A stretch of 64,000 bases of DNA from Byssochlamys sp. IMV 00236 (GCA_001931875.2 MSJH02000834.1:186001-250000), one strand, 5' to 3'. Positions 24,080 to 36,875 are shown, numbered from the stretch's first letter. A program made the numbers and translations. The notes: generated by a model not told the origin, from the letters alone.

Positions 24080-24817
24080 ATGGTTCCTTCGACTTCATCT
24101 CGACCAGTAGGCCCTCTGGTCACCCTGCCTATCCCCGCGCTTCGGCCGTCTCGAAACACCACTCTTCGCGGCCGTACAGTCCTCCTAGAACCCCTCACAG
24201 AGTCACACGCAAACGATCTCTTCGCGATTGTCGGAGGAACAGATCCCATACATGCTCCTCTATGGGATTACATGGGCGATGGACCATACGGAACGTTCGA
24301 TGAATTCCGCGTCGCAATAGCAGCCAAAGCGCGCTCCGAAGATCCATTCTTTTATGCCGTCTTCAAAACATCCTCCACCCCGGAAACCGAGGTCAAAAAA
24401 GAATTAGTCGGCTACCTAGCTCTAATGCGTTTCGCGACATCAGATCTTTGCGTCGAGATTGGCAACATTCTCTTCTCGCCTGCTTTGCAGCGCACCACAG
24501 CTGCAACTGAAACTGTCTATCTAGCTGCTCGATATGTCTTTGAGGATCTTGGCTACCGTAGGCTGGAATGGAAATGCAATGCTCTAAATGAACCGTCGAA
24601 GCGTGCAGCGATGAGATTTGGTTTCCGCTACGAAGGCCTGTTTAGACAGCACATGATTGTCAAAGGAAGAAGTCGAGACACGGCATGGTTTGCTATTTTG
24701 AAGGATGAGTGGGAAGGAGAGAAAGGGTGCAAACAGGCCATGGAGAGGTGGTTGGATAGGGAGAACTTTGATGAGAATGGGCTGCAGAAAAAGAAGCTGG
24801 AGGAGTTTAGAGCGTAG
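24080..24817 (+). CDS. GNAT-family N-acetyltransferase (RimJ/RimL type)
   Basis: Intronless, 245 residues. A GCN5-related acetyltransferase of the RimJ/RimL-like branch, which transfers acetyl from acetyl-CoA to an amine. The opening beta-strand block is RTVLLEPLTESHANDLFAI at about 31-49. The central strand has VGYLALMRFATSD and VEIGNILFSP. The acetyl-CoA region includes TETVYLAARYVFEDLGYRRL, followed by the typical NEPSKRAAMRFGFRYEGLFR, where many members have 'N..S..a..klGF...G'. The C-terminal WFAILKDEW is also typical. The ATG at 24080 is the first in frame. Substrate unknown; such single-copy fungal members often act on small amines or antibiotics, but nothing here shows which. Confidence 0.88.
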   Translation: MVPSTSSRPVGPLVTLPIPALRPSRNTTLRGRTVLLEPLTESHANDLFAIVGGTDPIHAPLWDYMGDGPYGTFDEFRVAIAAKARSEDPFFYAVFKTSSTPETEVKKELVGYLALMRFATSDLCVEIGNILFSPALQRTTAATETVYLAARYVFEDLGYRRLEWKCNALNEPSKRAAMRFGFRYEGLFRQHMIVKGRSRDTAWFAILKDEWEGEKGCKQAMERWLDRENFDENGLQKKKLEEFRA

Positions 24818-25668
24818 TAGTCTGGAAACATGGGCATGTGGCTGTATTTCATAGGGCGAGTTGCAAACCTGCTGTGTTCCGATGCTGCTTCTCTGTACAA
24901 ACCGGATAGCAACTACAACGGAAAGCTACATAGATCCACCTGCATGGGATCAAAGAAGACGGGAGTAGAACCGTGGAACGGTGTAATTAGGTGAGTGTTC
25001 AGTTCAGCTCTAGACAGCTGCGATATTGGGATAGAGTCGAGCAGCATAAATAGCTGATATGTTCCGGTGTCAGTTAGTTCTTCAAGCAATCCAGAGATCA
25101 TTCCCTTTTTCATATTCTCCTTCAGAATCTTTGCTTCCGTGATCCTAGATCTTCACACATACTATATATAGCATAATGGCTGTTGCGGGAACTCTTTGTC
25201 GCTATCTCCTTGTTGCATTAGATGATATTAGAAAGCCACCGTGTTGTCTCCAGCCACTTCCATTGTCCAGCGTCCTTTATGATTGATCACGGCATGAGTC
25301 TACAAGAGGTGAAGGGCGGCAGTAGGGAAGTTTCATCAACAGTGGGTATTATGCTTGTTTTCTGTGAACATATTAACAATGAATATCTCTGACTCGATGT
25401 TAGATGTTAGTCATAGATGTACTTTACTGGGTATATAAAACTGCATTCTGTGCCAGTTTCGTGCTGTATGTTCTATCTCTTTGTCTCACATTTACATTCT
25501 GCACGCTTGAACTTGCATATTTGAACAATAAGCTTGTTTGATCGCTGATATCTATCAAAATCATCAAGTTGGTACTGGAGATATTGCTAAGATCTTCGTG
25601 GTATCAACATACAGATATATCCATCTTTGTATCTAGTACTGCTCTCCAGGAACCGCACTCCTTCCGAA
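24818..25668. other. Intergenic region between GNAT and BTB genes
   Basis: A 66-codon ATG-started frame lies on the minus strand at 25113-24913 with even composition (ISGLLEELTDTGTYQLFML), but there is no family match or second exon to support it. Otherwise terminator and promoter DNA. Confidence 0.4.
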
Positions 25669-26683
25669 ATGAGTACCGCAAGACCCCAAGTCTTCCGGGG
25701 ACGGAATTACTATCCTCACAACGTCGACAGCACAGACTTCCGGATCAGCTGCCAGGGCCGCTTGTTCTGGGTGCATAAAGATATAATTAGCCGAGAGTCT
25801 CCCTACTTCCAGACACTTGTCAGGGGAACTTTCTCCGAAGGGCAAAATGGACGACTTACCCTCAGGGACATACAGCCGGACGTTGTTCACGCCCTCTTGG
25901 CATATATGTATACGGGGAAGCTGCAGTTGCATCTGGTCCATTCGCCGCCGGAGTACTATTGTAAGTTATTCCAAGCAAAAGAGACGGTTGTTCTTTTTAT
26001 ATAACAGATAGTGCTGACGAGAACAAGCTTATACCACGGGGAAGCGTCTCGACTCTGAGCTAGCTGACTGGGATAAGAATGAGGACTATATGGGAACAGT
26101 CATGTCGAAAGCGTTCGCTTGTGTTTTAATCTACATCGCCGCAGACAGATTCTTCCTTGATAACTTGAAGGAGCTAGCAGCCCGTGGGTTCATGGCGAAT
26201 TTTCGCCCACGGCAGATGAGCGATGAGATCCCAGACGACTTTGTCGAGCTCATCGGTGAGATCTACGAGAAGACGCACGCGGACGACGATGCGCTCAAGA
26301 GCCATGTCGTATTCCACCTCAATGAATATCTGAGCCAAAGCCAGAGAATAGTTTTTGAGGAATCTGCGTTTAAAGAAGCTTTCTTGAAGTTCGAGAAATT
26401 CGCATGGGACATCTTCAGCGGTACTGTAGGGACATGGGGCAATGAATGTGATCTGCATCGTCGTGCGACGGGATACCTGAGACATGTTATAGCCAGGGAA
26501 ACAGGCCTGATTGAGACTCTCCAGACAAACACAGAGTGCCGCCAATGTGGTCATGAGTTCGGCTGTGTCGTCGAACTGGTTGGGAAGGATAGGCGCCGGA
26601 TAGAGAAGGAGACTTGGTTGAGATGTACAAAGTGTAAAACGAGACACTTCCCGCCGGGATTCCCACTCGGGCGGTTATATTAA
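25669..26683 (+). CDS. BTB/POZ-domain protein with C-terminal CxxC pair
   Basis: A 315-residue protein in two exons, 25669-25960 and 26028-26683 (948 bases, in frame). The N-terminal BTB/POZ fold starts at DFRISCQGRLFWVHKDIISR and continues with SPYFQTLVRGTF, LTLRDIQPDVVHALLAYMYT and, after the intron, YTTGKRLDSELADWD, then VLIYIAADRFFLDNLKELAA. BTB domains mediate dimerisation and often recruit cullin-3 ligases. Such genes form large, poorly characterised families in Aspergillus. The C-terminal 45 residues carry CRQCGHEFGC and RCTKCK, four to five cysteines spaced like a zinc ribbon, unusual for this family. The intron acceptor (AACAAG) was chosen because it alone keeps the reading frame. 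Function unknown. Confidence 0.8.
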
Positions 26684-27510
26684 GGATTTCAAGGGGCATT
26701 CATGTTCTGTGTCCAATGTGATTGTTCCATGCTTTGTTTTACTGTCAGGGTTTGGTCGCTGTACTGATTGAGCTGCGACACGCCTCTGGGCTTTTACCTG
26801 CAGGAAACCTCGTTAGGGTAGCTAAACATCAAATGACATAACCCACATGCGGGATACTGCTTAAAACAGAGTTGTGGAGAGTACCTAGGTTCTATATATG
26901 TAACAGATATGTGCGACGACCTCTCGACTTCTTCTTCTGTCCCACGCCAGTGACTACTTATAGACTGACTCGGCCAGTGAGCAATGCTGAGCACCTACTG
27001 AGCTAATGCTGAATACCTTGAGTGCTAAATGAACATATATGCCATCTATACTGAGAATTATAAAGAGTTCACTAAGTAAGCAATCCTGGTGAGAATTTTC
27101 TCCCGTTGGCTGTTGCTGTTTGGCGGACTTTGGCATCTGAGCCCTTTTCTAACATTTCGAGCTTAACATGAGGGGCTTTAATAAATTACCCCCAGACTGT
27201 TTATTGAGAGTTCAATAACCTCGACAAGCTTGACTCCCTAAGTTCTTGTACTGAAGCTTGCATACGGGCGTTCATACTGGATACGATAATAGCGGATTGG
27301 GAGCTGCTGGTTTGATCCCGTTTAAACCAGAGGAAATACCTGAACAGTCTATTTATACAATTAAAGACTTCTATATCGCAGGAAGTTCGTCAACTAATTC
27401 AACAAAGTGCTTAATGTGAACCCTGCATGATCTGGATCAGCTAGGGAGAAGAAATGACCATATTCGAAAGATTATTAGCTGACTAACGGTAAGTCTTAGT
27501 TACAGTGCTC
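26684..27510. other. Intergenic region downstream of the BTB gene
   Basis: AT-rich convergent spacer with several 'gagtgctaa/tgagc' type short repeats near 26960-27030. No gene is seen. Confidence 0.45.
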
Positions 27511-27905
27511 TTAGGCTATACCAACACAGTATGCTTCGCCAACCCAGAAATTAGTGGTACAGTCTGTCGAGACCGACGGGTTCCAGGCGAAGAATTCAGT
27601 GCTTGTGATTCCAAACTTAGACTCGACAATGGGACAAGTATCTCCGGCTGTAGTTGATTATATGGTCAGCGAGTTGGACTCTTCTCAGGAGGGAACAGGT
27701 TGCAAAGGAAAGGGAAAAGGCAATGGCGATTAGTATTGTCGGTAAGATGTTTAGAATGCATGAGATGTTCAATACTCACTCTGCACCACGTAATACTTGT
27801 TACAGTTACTAGGAATACCAGACGTTGTTGGTCCTGGCACTGACGCTGTAGAGGTCGTGGACGGCGTCGACGAAGCAGGGCCGTCGTAGTCATAGCTTAA
27901 GTATC
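27511..27905 (-). pseudogene. LysM-domain protein remnant (C-terminal part only)
   Basis: Two exons, about 27905-27780 and 27647-27511, joined by a GTGAGT..CTACAG intron. They encode a Ser/Thr/Pro linker (SSTPSTTSTASVPGPTTSG) and a complete LysM domain: NCNKYYVVQTGDTCPIVESK, FGITSTEFFAWNPSV and CTTNFWVGEAYCVGIA followed by stop. LysM domains bind chitin or other N-acetylglucosamine polymers; fungal secreted forms shield hyphae or mask chitin. Upstream there is no signal peptide or other LysM domain: the open frame runs into the 3' end of the ankyrin gene in a different frame. I therefore read it as the 3' remnant of a larger secreted LysM gene. A missed upstream exon within or beyond the ankyrin gene cannot be excluded. 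Confidence 0.65.
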
Positions 27906-29573
27906 TCATCTGTCTTGCATATGGCTCAACCGTTTTTGCTCTTCCTGGTGCCACTTGATTCGTGTTTCCTGTTGCAGCTGTCGTGGTGTTTTGCCATCTG
28001 CATTCTTTTCGTTCATCAAGTCGAGCCCGTCACCAGCTTCTTCTAAGATTTTCATCATCAAGTCTTGTGCTGTGATCTTAGCATCTAGGGGAATGCCATT
28101 CCGCTCAGTGGCCAGTTCATATCGGTAGCCAAACACCTTTCCCTTTGCCGCCTGGTGAAGCGGCGTATCGCCTTTCAAATTCTTGACACTCATGCTGGCG
28201 CCACAACGGAGTAAAGCTCGCACGGCCTCGACTTGGCGCAAGTTCATCGCCATCTGGTTGAGTGGAGTATTTCCACGTATATCAATATCATCGATCTTGG
28301 CACCATGAGCCACGAGGCGTTCTATTATCGCCGGGTCTATAACTTCACCGTTTTGCGTGAAAGCTAACAAATGCAACACATTTAGGCCATCTTGATCGCG
28401 CATATTTGCTTCTGCTCCATACTCAAGCAGGGTTTTTGGAATATTCAAATGCTGGTCAAAACCTTCTCTGAAGCTAGAGACTGCATACCATAAGGCATTG
28501 TATCCTTTATGGTCTCGAGCATTGATCGTGTCTGGATCGATGCTTAAGAGCAGCTTGACGGTGTTTACCGTATGTGTGACGATTTCGTTTTGAGGGAGCA
28601 TATAGTGATACTCTGGACCATGAGCCCCTCGTGCGGCCCAGTGAAGGGGCAGACGACCAGCGCTATCACTGGCCAAGACCATTTCCGCAACAGTAGCCTT
28701 GTCTCCGCGATGATCAAACAGAGCCTGAACACCATGAAAATTCGCATGGAGACTCCCCAGATGAAGTGGAGTAACATCCTGCACTATCTCCTCTCCAGAC
28801 TGACGAGAAAAAAGTTCGATCTGGTGCATCGTCTTGACGTGTACGTCCGCTCCTTCAGCAATGAGTCGCTTCACTAAACCATAACTAGCCCTTGAAATGG
28901 CCAGACTGAGGACTGTATCTAAAATCTGTTTTTCGTCAAGCAAAGATGTCAAGGCATCTCGAGCGGAAGCTCCTCTGTTGAGGAGTTGATTCATAAGTTC
29001 TTCGGCACGTGCCTGTTTAGCACAGATTGCAAGGTCATCTTCCTCGACGCCGGGCGGGCAATAGGCAAAGGAAGATGCAGCCGAGAGCAGCGGGGTCTCG
29101 CAATTGTCACGCCCCATGCAAGAATCATCTCTAGCATGGAGGCTTGCCAATACAGGTCGGGTGTCTAAAAGAAACAGCGCAGTATCGACCCGAGCGTTTA
29201 AGCACGCCACATTAAGCAGTCGAAATTGCCGTTTTTCAAGTGGTATCATGTCAGTGTCGGTTAGATGAGCGTCGTAATGCTTGAGAAGCAAGTCAAGTGC
29301 TGCGGTACTCCCGGATTCTGCAGCAACGTACAATGGATCCCAATAGTAGACCTCGACATGACCCAGGGTGGCACGGGCATTATTCTCGAGATATTGGGCT
29401 AATTTAGCCGCGTCATTGTATCGCACAATAGTATTCAGAAGACTGCCATAAGGTTCTTCATAGAGGACTGTGCCGTCCTCATCCACGACTCCAACATCAT
29501 AAGTTTCTTCATCAAAGTTCCGATAGGGTTGATATTTCGACGTTGGTAGTGTTTCGCCGGCTTGTACTGACAT
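27906..29573 (-). CDS. Ankyrin-repeat protein
   Basis: Intronless, 555 residues, built largely of ankyrin repeats, protein-interaction modules. Repeats can be recognised at about 80-130 (PLYVAAESGSTAALDLLLKH), 255-300 (DVTPLHLGSLHANFHGVQAL), 310-365 (LPLHWAARGA; VKLLLSIDPDTINARDHKG), 370-405 (LEYGAEANMRDQDGLNVLHL), 420-455 (ERLVAHGAKIDDIDIRGNTP) and 465-495 (LLRCGASMSVKNLKGDTPLH). The C-terminal tail is polar and may be helical (RQLQQETRIKWHQEEQKR). There is no signal peptide and no attached enzymatic or NACHT domain. The ATG at 29573 is the first in the frame. The stop lies within 30 bases of the LysM remnant on the same strand. Role unknown. Confidence 0.85.
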   Translation of the reverse strand: MSVQAGETLPTSKYQPYRNFDEETYDVGVVDEDGTVLYEEPYGSLLNTIVRYNDAAKLAQYLENNARATLGHVEVYYWDPLYVAAESGSTAALDLLLKHYDAHLTDTDMIPLEKRQFRLLNVACLNARVDTALFLLDTRPVLASLHARDDSCMGRDNCETPLLSAASSFAYCPPGVEEDDLAICAKQARAEELMNQLLNRGASARDALTSLLDEKQILDTVLSLAISRASYGLVKRLIAEGADVHVKTMHQIELFSRQSGEEIVQDVTPLHLGSLHANFHGVQALFDHRGDKATVAEMVLASDSAGRLPLHWAARGAHGPEYHYMLPQNEIVTHTVNTVKLLLSIDPDTINARDHKGYNALWYAVSSFREGFDQHLNIPKTLLEYGAEANMRDQDGLNVLHLLAFTQNGEVIDPAIIERLVAHGAKIDDIDIRGNTPLNQMAMNLRQVEAVRALLRCGASMSVKNLKGDTPLHQAAKGKVFGYRYELATERNGIPLDAKITAQDLMMKILEEAGDGLDLMNEKNADGKTPRQLQQETRIKWHQEEQKRLSHMQDR

Positions 29574-31174
29574 GGTGTATGCTCTCGTCCCCCAACCTGA
29601 GCAGGAGATTATGCGATTGGAAAAAGCCGGTAGATGTCAAGAAGGAAGGGGTAAAAACCAAAGAAATAAAAGAAGATGAAAGGAGGGAAGGTAGTATTGG
29701 TTAACACTAAATGTTGCTTAGATCAAGGCAACTAACTAACTTAGTAAGAATACGGATAGACTAGTTAGTTAGTTACTAGCTAGGCGGCTAAGTCTATATA
29801 TATGCCCAAGATCCTTTGAAATAATGTATGAGAACTATAATAAGGTAGACATAAAACGGTTATATATATAGAATTGACCCTTCGGGCATCGTCTTTAGAA
29901 CAGCATAACTACTCTACTCTCTGGTCACATTTCCACTCTTGCAGAACCCTCTGGGTATGACAAGAAGAAGCTGAAAATTTTTGAATCTTGAACGGTCGAA
30001 ATAATGAGCATGCCATATTTCAAGGCAATATTCCAGGAGCGAAGATTTCTGATAGTGCCAGCGGCGCATGGCAAAAAAACATGATACACGGGAGACAGCG
30101 AGCTACTTAACGTTAGGTAAAAAGTAGGCCGGTAAAAGGTCTCACTCCTCAGTGCATGATGACTGATCAATCTTCATATGCTCGACGCCGTCCGTGAGTG
30201 CCTACTTGAGTGCTAACTGAGTATTTGTTGAGCAGCCCCGCCCTTTATCTGTGTGATTAACTACCCCGGGAGTGATTTAGGAGCAACACCAAGCATAAAG
30301 CGGTATAGACCGCATCCGCCCTAGAATGGAAGGGGAAATTGACTTGGGCATTGCTATCTAGGTCCTCTCTATCATCTACTAGTACTTAAATCACTCTGGT
30401 ATAGTTATCCCTGGCGCGTTGTCATCTTGACGAAGTATTTCCATTTCTGTATTTCCTTTTGGACGTGGATTCGCGAGGAGAACGCAGCTTGTTTTAACCA
30501 GGATACAGGATTCAGAATTGGATGTATAACATCTTTCTCCTCGCATTGAGACATATGTCCTGTACCTCATATAATTTATATAAAATACTAACCTACGGAG
30601 TACTGTAAACCGACCACCAGGCTTCAAAGGTTCGGATATAGCTGATCTAGCTAGCGCTGCATCCCAGTTAATACTAAATATAGCGCGGTCCTGGCTCATG
30701 AACCGTGTCCTGCAGGGTCCTTCTGATATCTTGTCGCTTTGCAAACTAAATCACCTTGATCAGGTGGCCGTGATCGGAAAGCGGGGGAAGGGTCACCCAG
30801 TCACGGACAATAATAATCCCTACAGTACTCCGTACTTTGCATGCATCTCAGTTACCGGGTTCAATCCGAGTTACCTAGTGGTGAAGGGGACAAGCCGTGC
30901 CGTGGACGAGTGTGCTCCGGTTCGGCTACCCACGGATCGGATGGAGTATGGTATAGGAAATTTAGGTATCTGGGACAGGGACTGTTATTACTTCGAGTGA
31001 CTCGAGGTCAAGTTGGATAGTTATGCATTTTTATTGAATTATTTCGGTCATTACTTCATCGCATTTATATATAATACCCAGTAGATATATATATGTTGGT
31101 AGTAGTAGTAGTAGTCCCTCCAACCGGAAATGTCATATATAGATTATTTTCCTTCTACCCCGCGGCGAATACGT
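29574..31174. other. 1.6-kb intergenic region
   Basis: AT-rich; contains the ankyrin-gene promoter and the terminator of the mannitol dehydrogenase gene. A frame at 30698-31000 (plus) is open for 100 codons but has no ATG-based family support. An AGT-type microsatellite lies at about 31095-31112. Confidence 0.45.
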
Positions 31175-32939
<1,765 letters not shown>

Positions 32940-35438
32940 TCAATAATCTTCTTCTTGATCAGCTAATTCCTCGTCGCTGTAGCTACTGGGACGACCATCG
33001 AGGTAATCCTGTCCTCGCACCCAATGTCCACTCTTACCACCCATCTTCTCCATCAGTTGGACCTTGCTAATCGACATCCCCTTATCTACCGCCTTCAACA
33101 TGTCGTAGACTGTCAAAGCGGCACCCATTACGGCCGTCATGGCTTCCATTTCGACGCCTGTGCGCCCAAGACAGGTTACTGTGGCTGTGACTGAGATAGA
33201 GCCGTATCGGTGTGCTAACTGTGGAAAGGAACGATCCCTTCTTGGAGGTGGCGGATTCAGTATAACATCGACTTCCACGCCGGTGATACCAATGCTCGGA
33301 TGGCAGAGGGGGACAATGTCTGGGGTCTTCTTCGCTGCAGTAATTCCCGCGATGCGCGCAACACTGAAAACGTCGCCTTTCTTGGTGACGCCTCCCTCCT
33401 TGAGAAGATCGTATGGTTGCGAATTGGAGAAGTTCACGTAGCATCTTGCTGTAGCAAGACGTTTCGTGACCGGCTTCTCTTGTATCTGGGTCATATGTAC
33501 TGTCTGTGACGGCGTAAGGTGCGGGAGGTGCATGTCCGAGACTGTAGGCAAGGACGCCACGGGTTTGGCAGCTTCGCGATTGGGTGCTCGGGCGCCACGC
33601 CGTGCGTAGACGTGCCTTATCTTGGAGGTAGGCTCTGCATCAGAGCCACTCCATTTCGGATTATCGCGGCTATTGCTGGCGCTGCTGTTACCGCCATTCC
33701 AATTACTGCTGCGGCCGCTGCGGCTGCTGTAAGACCGGGCGTGCAGTAGTGACGAGGAACCATGTGGCAACAGGTGGGCTGGCATACGAGTCCAGGACCA
33801 ATTCGGGGTGTTTGATAGACGTGAATTTGTCACTGACGATATCGACAGAGCCGATAGCTCATCTAATACGGCCTGTCAGTGTGATTCGTGGTGCAAAAGC
33901 CCGTAAATATATTTGAGAGAGATGATATATGCCATTGATATGATCATTGAATATGCCCAGACTGATGCAGAAACATCAAACAAAATAGAATAAAACATGC
34001 ACTCGTCACATCGTAAAGACATCTGTCGGACACTGACCCTCCAGAAGGAATTTGCCTACCCACCAATGAGTATCATAGGACGGTTCCTCATATTCTCAAG
34101 TTCGCCCATGCCAGCATGCTTAGCCTTCTTCCGCTTGACGGCCATGCCAATGACATCGAGCAACTCGCGCTCGCGCTCATTGACAAGTCCCCCTTCGTCG
34201 TGGATGCGAGAAGCCATACGGCCTGATTGAAGAAGGTTCAGTGCTTTCATTGCTTCGTTATCGACGGGTTGGCCATCATTCACTTTCCGGATCAAGTCAC
34301 GGAGAGACACTTCGGCATTCCCAAACAAGCAGACTTTTAGATTCCCATCAGAAGTGATCCGTAATCTGTTGCATGTGCCGCAGAAATTGTGCGTCATGCT
34401 AGTGATGAACCCAACGCGGCCTTCAAAACCAGGCACACGATATGTTTTGCTCGTGTCGTTTTTGTGACCCTTGACCGTCTCCAGTGACGGATACTTGTTT
34501 CGGATAACTGCAAGCATTTCCTGATAGGAAAACATCTTGCCTTGACTCCATTTGTTTCCGTCGAATGGCATGTACTCGATGAACCGCACCTCAATGGGCT
34601 TATCACGACCCAGCTCAACGAATGGAATGATTTCACGATCATTTAAGCCGCGCATCACCACACAGTTGATTTTAAGCTTGATGCCAGCACCCGCCTTGTT
34701 CATGTCGAGAATCCGGTCAATGCTTTTCATCACAGCTTCAAATCCCTTCCGTCGCGTCATGATCTGGTACTGGAACGGATCCAGAGTGTCCAGGCTTAGA
34801 TTGATCCCCGTCAGACCAGCCTCCGCCATCGCGTCCAGCTTGCGGTGCAGGGAGATCCCGTTAGTCGTCAAGCACAGCTCCTTGAGTCCATCTCGCCTGA
34901 GATCGCCAATCGCCTGCATTAATGGTAGAATGTCCTTGCGCACCGTAGGCTCGCCCCCCGTCAGACGGATCTTGCTGACACCCTGCGACACGAAGAGGGA
35001 GGAGAGGTATACGATTTCCGGCGTTGTAAGGAGATGAGAAGGCGGTGAAAGTGGCACTCCCTCCTCTGGCATGCAGTAAAGACAGCGAAGGTTGCACCGT
35101 TCCGTGATGCTGATCCGCAGATAGTCATGTTGACGGTTGAAGGTGTCCGTCAAGAATTCGGAAAAGGGCTTCGCAGTCTTCAGGGCTGATACCCTGGAAG
35201 ACGAAACTGGTGGCGGAGAGGTATGCGGAGGGTTAGTAGATACCGATGCATATTCTGGAGAGGCAGATAGTTCCTCCTGTAGCTTCAGAGGTTCAGAGGC
35301 AACTGCTGTGCCCGTGCTGGATCGTCTACCAGCGAAGTGTTGAACGCCACGAGCTATCCAGACCCGGTTCTGGCGGACTGGGCGTCGCAAGGACGGCAGC
35401 AACGAGGCAGCTCGCCTCCGGAGAAGAGACACAGGCAT
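32940..35438 (-). CDS. cnxABC: Fused MoaA-MoaC molybdopterin precursor synthase (cnxABC/MOCS1)
   Basis: Catalyses the first step of molybdenum-cofactor synthesis, GTP to cyclic pyranopterin monophosphate, in mitochondria. Spliced form: exons 35438-34064 and 33862-32940, 765 residues. The N-terminus is an Arg-rich mitochondrial presequence. The MoaA half is a radical-SAM enzyme with CNLRCLYC (4Fe-4S and SAM) and GGEPTVR, and a C-terminal cluster in CGTCNRLRITSDGNLKVC. The MoaC half has IVPLCHPS, GVEMEAMTAVMGAAL, and GGKSG near the end. The intron donor (G/GTGGGT) lies within the codons for Gly-Gly and stop. If the intron is kept, translation ends 34056 as a 460-residue MoaA with a terminal GG; if spliced, the two halves are joined in frame. 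A divergent FAD synthase gene lies 487 bases upstream. The cofactor serves nitrate reductase and xanthine dehydrogenase. Confidence 0.94.
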
Positions 35439-35581
35439 CTTGAAGAGATATCCTGGTCAATGAGGGCGCTATTGCATCGTCCTCCCATCCTCTGGTGTAG
35501 GCAGAAGCGAGAATCAGACGGCAAGAGAGCAAGGGATATGCGAAGTCGGGGAGAATGGGGATTCTAGACTGCGCTCCGCCC

Positions 35582-35665
35582 TTATCAGCAAGCTTAGTCA
35601 GTTTATGATAAACAGCAACCAGAACGCTGTTATGCCATCGTCTGCTTTATCATTTACTATTATCA
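35582..35665. promoter_or_regulatory. Cluster of four GATA-type (HGATAR) sites between cnxABC and FAD synthase
   Basis: TGATAA on one strand or the other at 35582-35587 (minus), 35606-35611 (plus), 35647-35652 (minus) and 35660-35665 (minus), inside the 487-base divergent promoter. HGATAR is the core bound by the nitrogen regulator AreA/NreB-type GATA factors; pairs and clusters are the usual functional form. Binding is inferred. Confidence 0.5.
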
Positions 35666-35925
35666 TTTACTATTTCCTTCGTGTAGCTATTATTGTTTTT
35701 GTCTATAACAAACAGAGAATATCCTACTCTCACAGTCCATCCTTCTGGGCGACAAGAGTGATCATCTTCCCTCTTCTACCTGAGAGGCCCGAGCTCCCAT
35801 TCCCCTCATCTCCACCCCCGCCTACGGATACGAACAGACCAAGTCTCAATACGAGATTCTTTGTTCTTCTCCCAGCTTGGCCAGCTGATTCTCTCATGGC
35901 GAGATAAATAAATTTGCGTTGTGAA

Positions 35926-36875
35926 ATGACAGGGGACCTACACATCCGACAAAATGACTCACGAGTTAATGGCATTATTGCAAGAGCCCCTCCTCCATCA
36001 TCGGATCCCCGCACGCTATCGGAGATATGCCATGAGTTAAGGCAGAAAGTGACTGCCTTTCTCGAGCAATCAACAGGAGACGAATTGATACGAAGAGTAC
36101 AATGTCAAGTACGAGTATCTATTCAAGTGATAGAGGAAGCCTTGACACGGTACCGGTAAGTGGACCGGGTATACAAAACCGGGGAAATTGAGCGCTTTAC
36201 TAACAATGATGACAGATTAGAGGAGCTCTCTCTTTCATATAATGGCGGCAAAGACTGTCTCGTCTTGCTGGTTTTGATCTTGGCGTGTCTGCCGACATTA
36301 GCTTCGTCAAACACTGGTGCTGCCACTCTACCCGAGTCCCTCCAGGCCGTCTATATCGTCTCTCCCCATCCGTTTCCTGAAGTTGAAGCCTTTGTCAATA
36401 CTTCAGCGGCATACTACCATCTCCATCTGAGCCGGTACATGTTGCCTATGCGTGATGCGTTGGAGACCTATCTCCGCGAGAAGCCTACTGTCAAAGCGAT
36501 TTTCGTGGGAACCAGACGGACTGATCCTCACGGCGAGCACTTGACCCATTTTGATCCCACGGATAAAGACTGGCCGCAGTTCATGCGTGTGCATCCTGTG
36601 ATTGATTGGAATTATGTAGATGTTTGGACTGTAAGTCAAGCTGTGCCCGTGCCCTTATTCCAGATGCCCATACGAGCTGACCCCTGACATCGCAGTTTAT
36701 TCGTCATCTCCATATCCCTTATTGTAATCTGTACGATCAGGGGTTTACCTCGCTAGGCGGAATGACAGATACACATCCGAATCCGGCACTCGCGCGCAAA
36801 GGGGATGTCACTTCATTTCGACCAGCGTATGAGCTCACCGATGACGATGAGGAACGCTTGGGACGCGACAAGTAA
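35926..36875 (+). CDS. fad1: FAD synthase (FMN adenylyltransferase, Fad1 type)
   Basis: A 274-residue PAPS-reductase-like FAD synthase that adenylylates FMN with ATP in the cytosol. Three exons: 35926-36155, 36216-36630 and 36696-36875 (825 bases, in frame). The ATP-pyrophosphatase loop is LSYNGGKDC at about 83-91. Other family blocks are AVYIVSPHPFPEVEAFVN, FVGTRRTDPHG, FMRVHPVIDWNYVDVW (interrupted by intron 2) and YDQGFTSLGGMTDTHPNP. The N-terminal helix region (LSEICHELRQKVTAFLE) matches fungal Fad1. The frame runs upstream of 35926, but this is the first ATG. Head-to-head with cnxABC; flavin and molybdopterin are both cofactors of nitrate reductase. Length and motifs are normal. Confidence 0.93.

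Noticed and set aside
30698..31000. 100-codon plus-strand frame in the ankyrin/mannitol-dehydrogenase spacer
   Set aside because: No motif, no conserved-looking blocks and an AT-rich setting; treated as chance.
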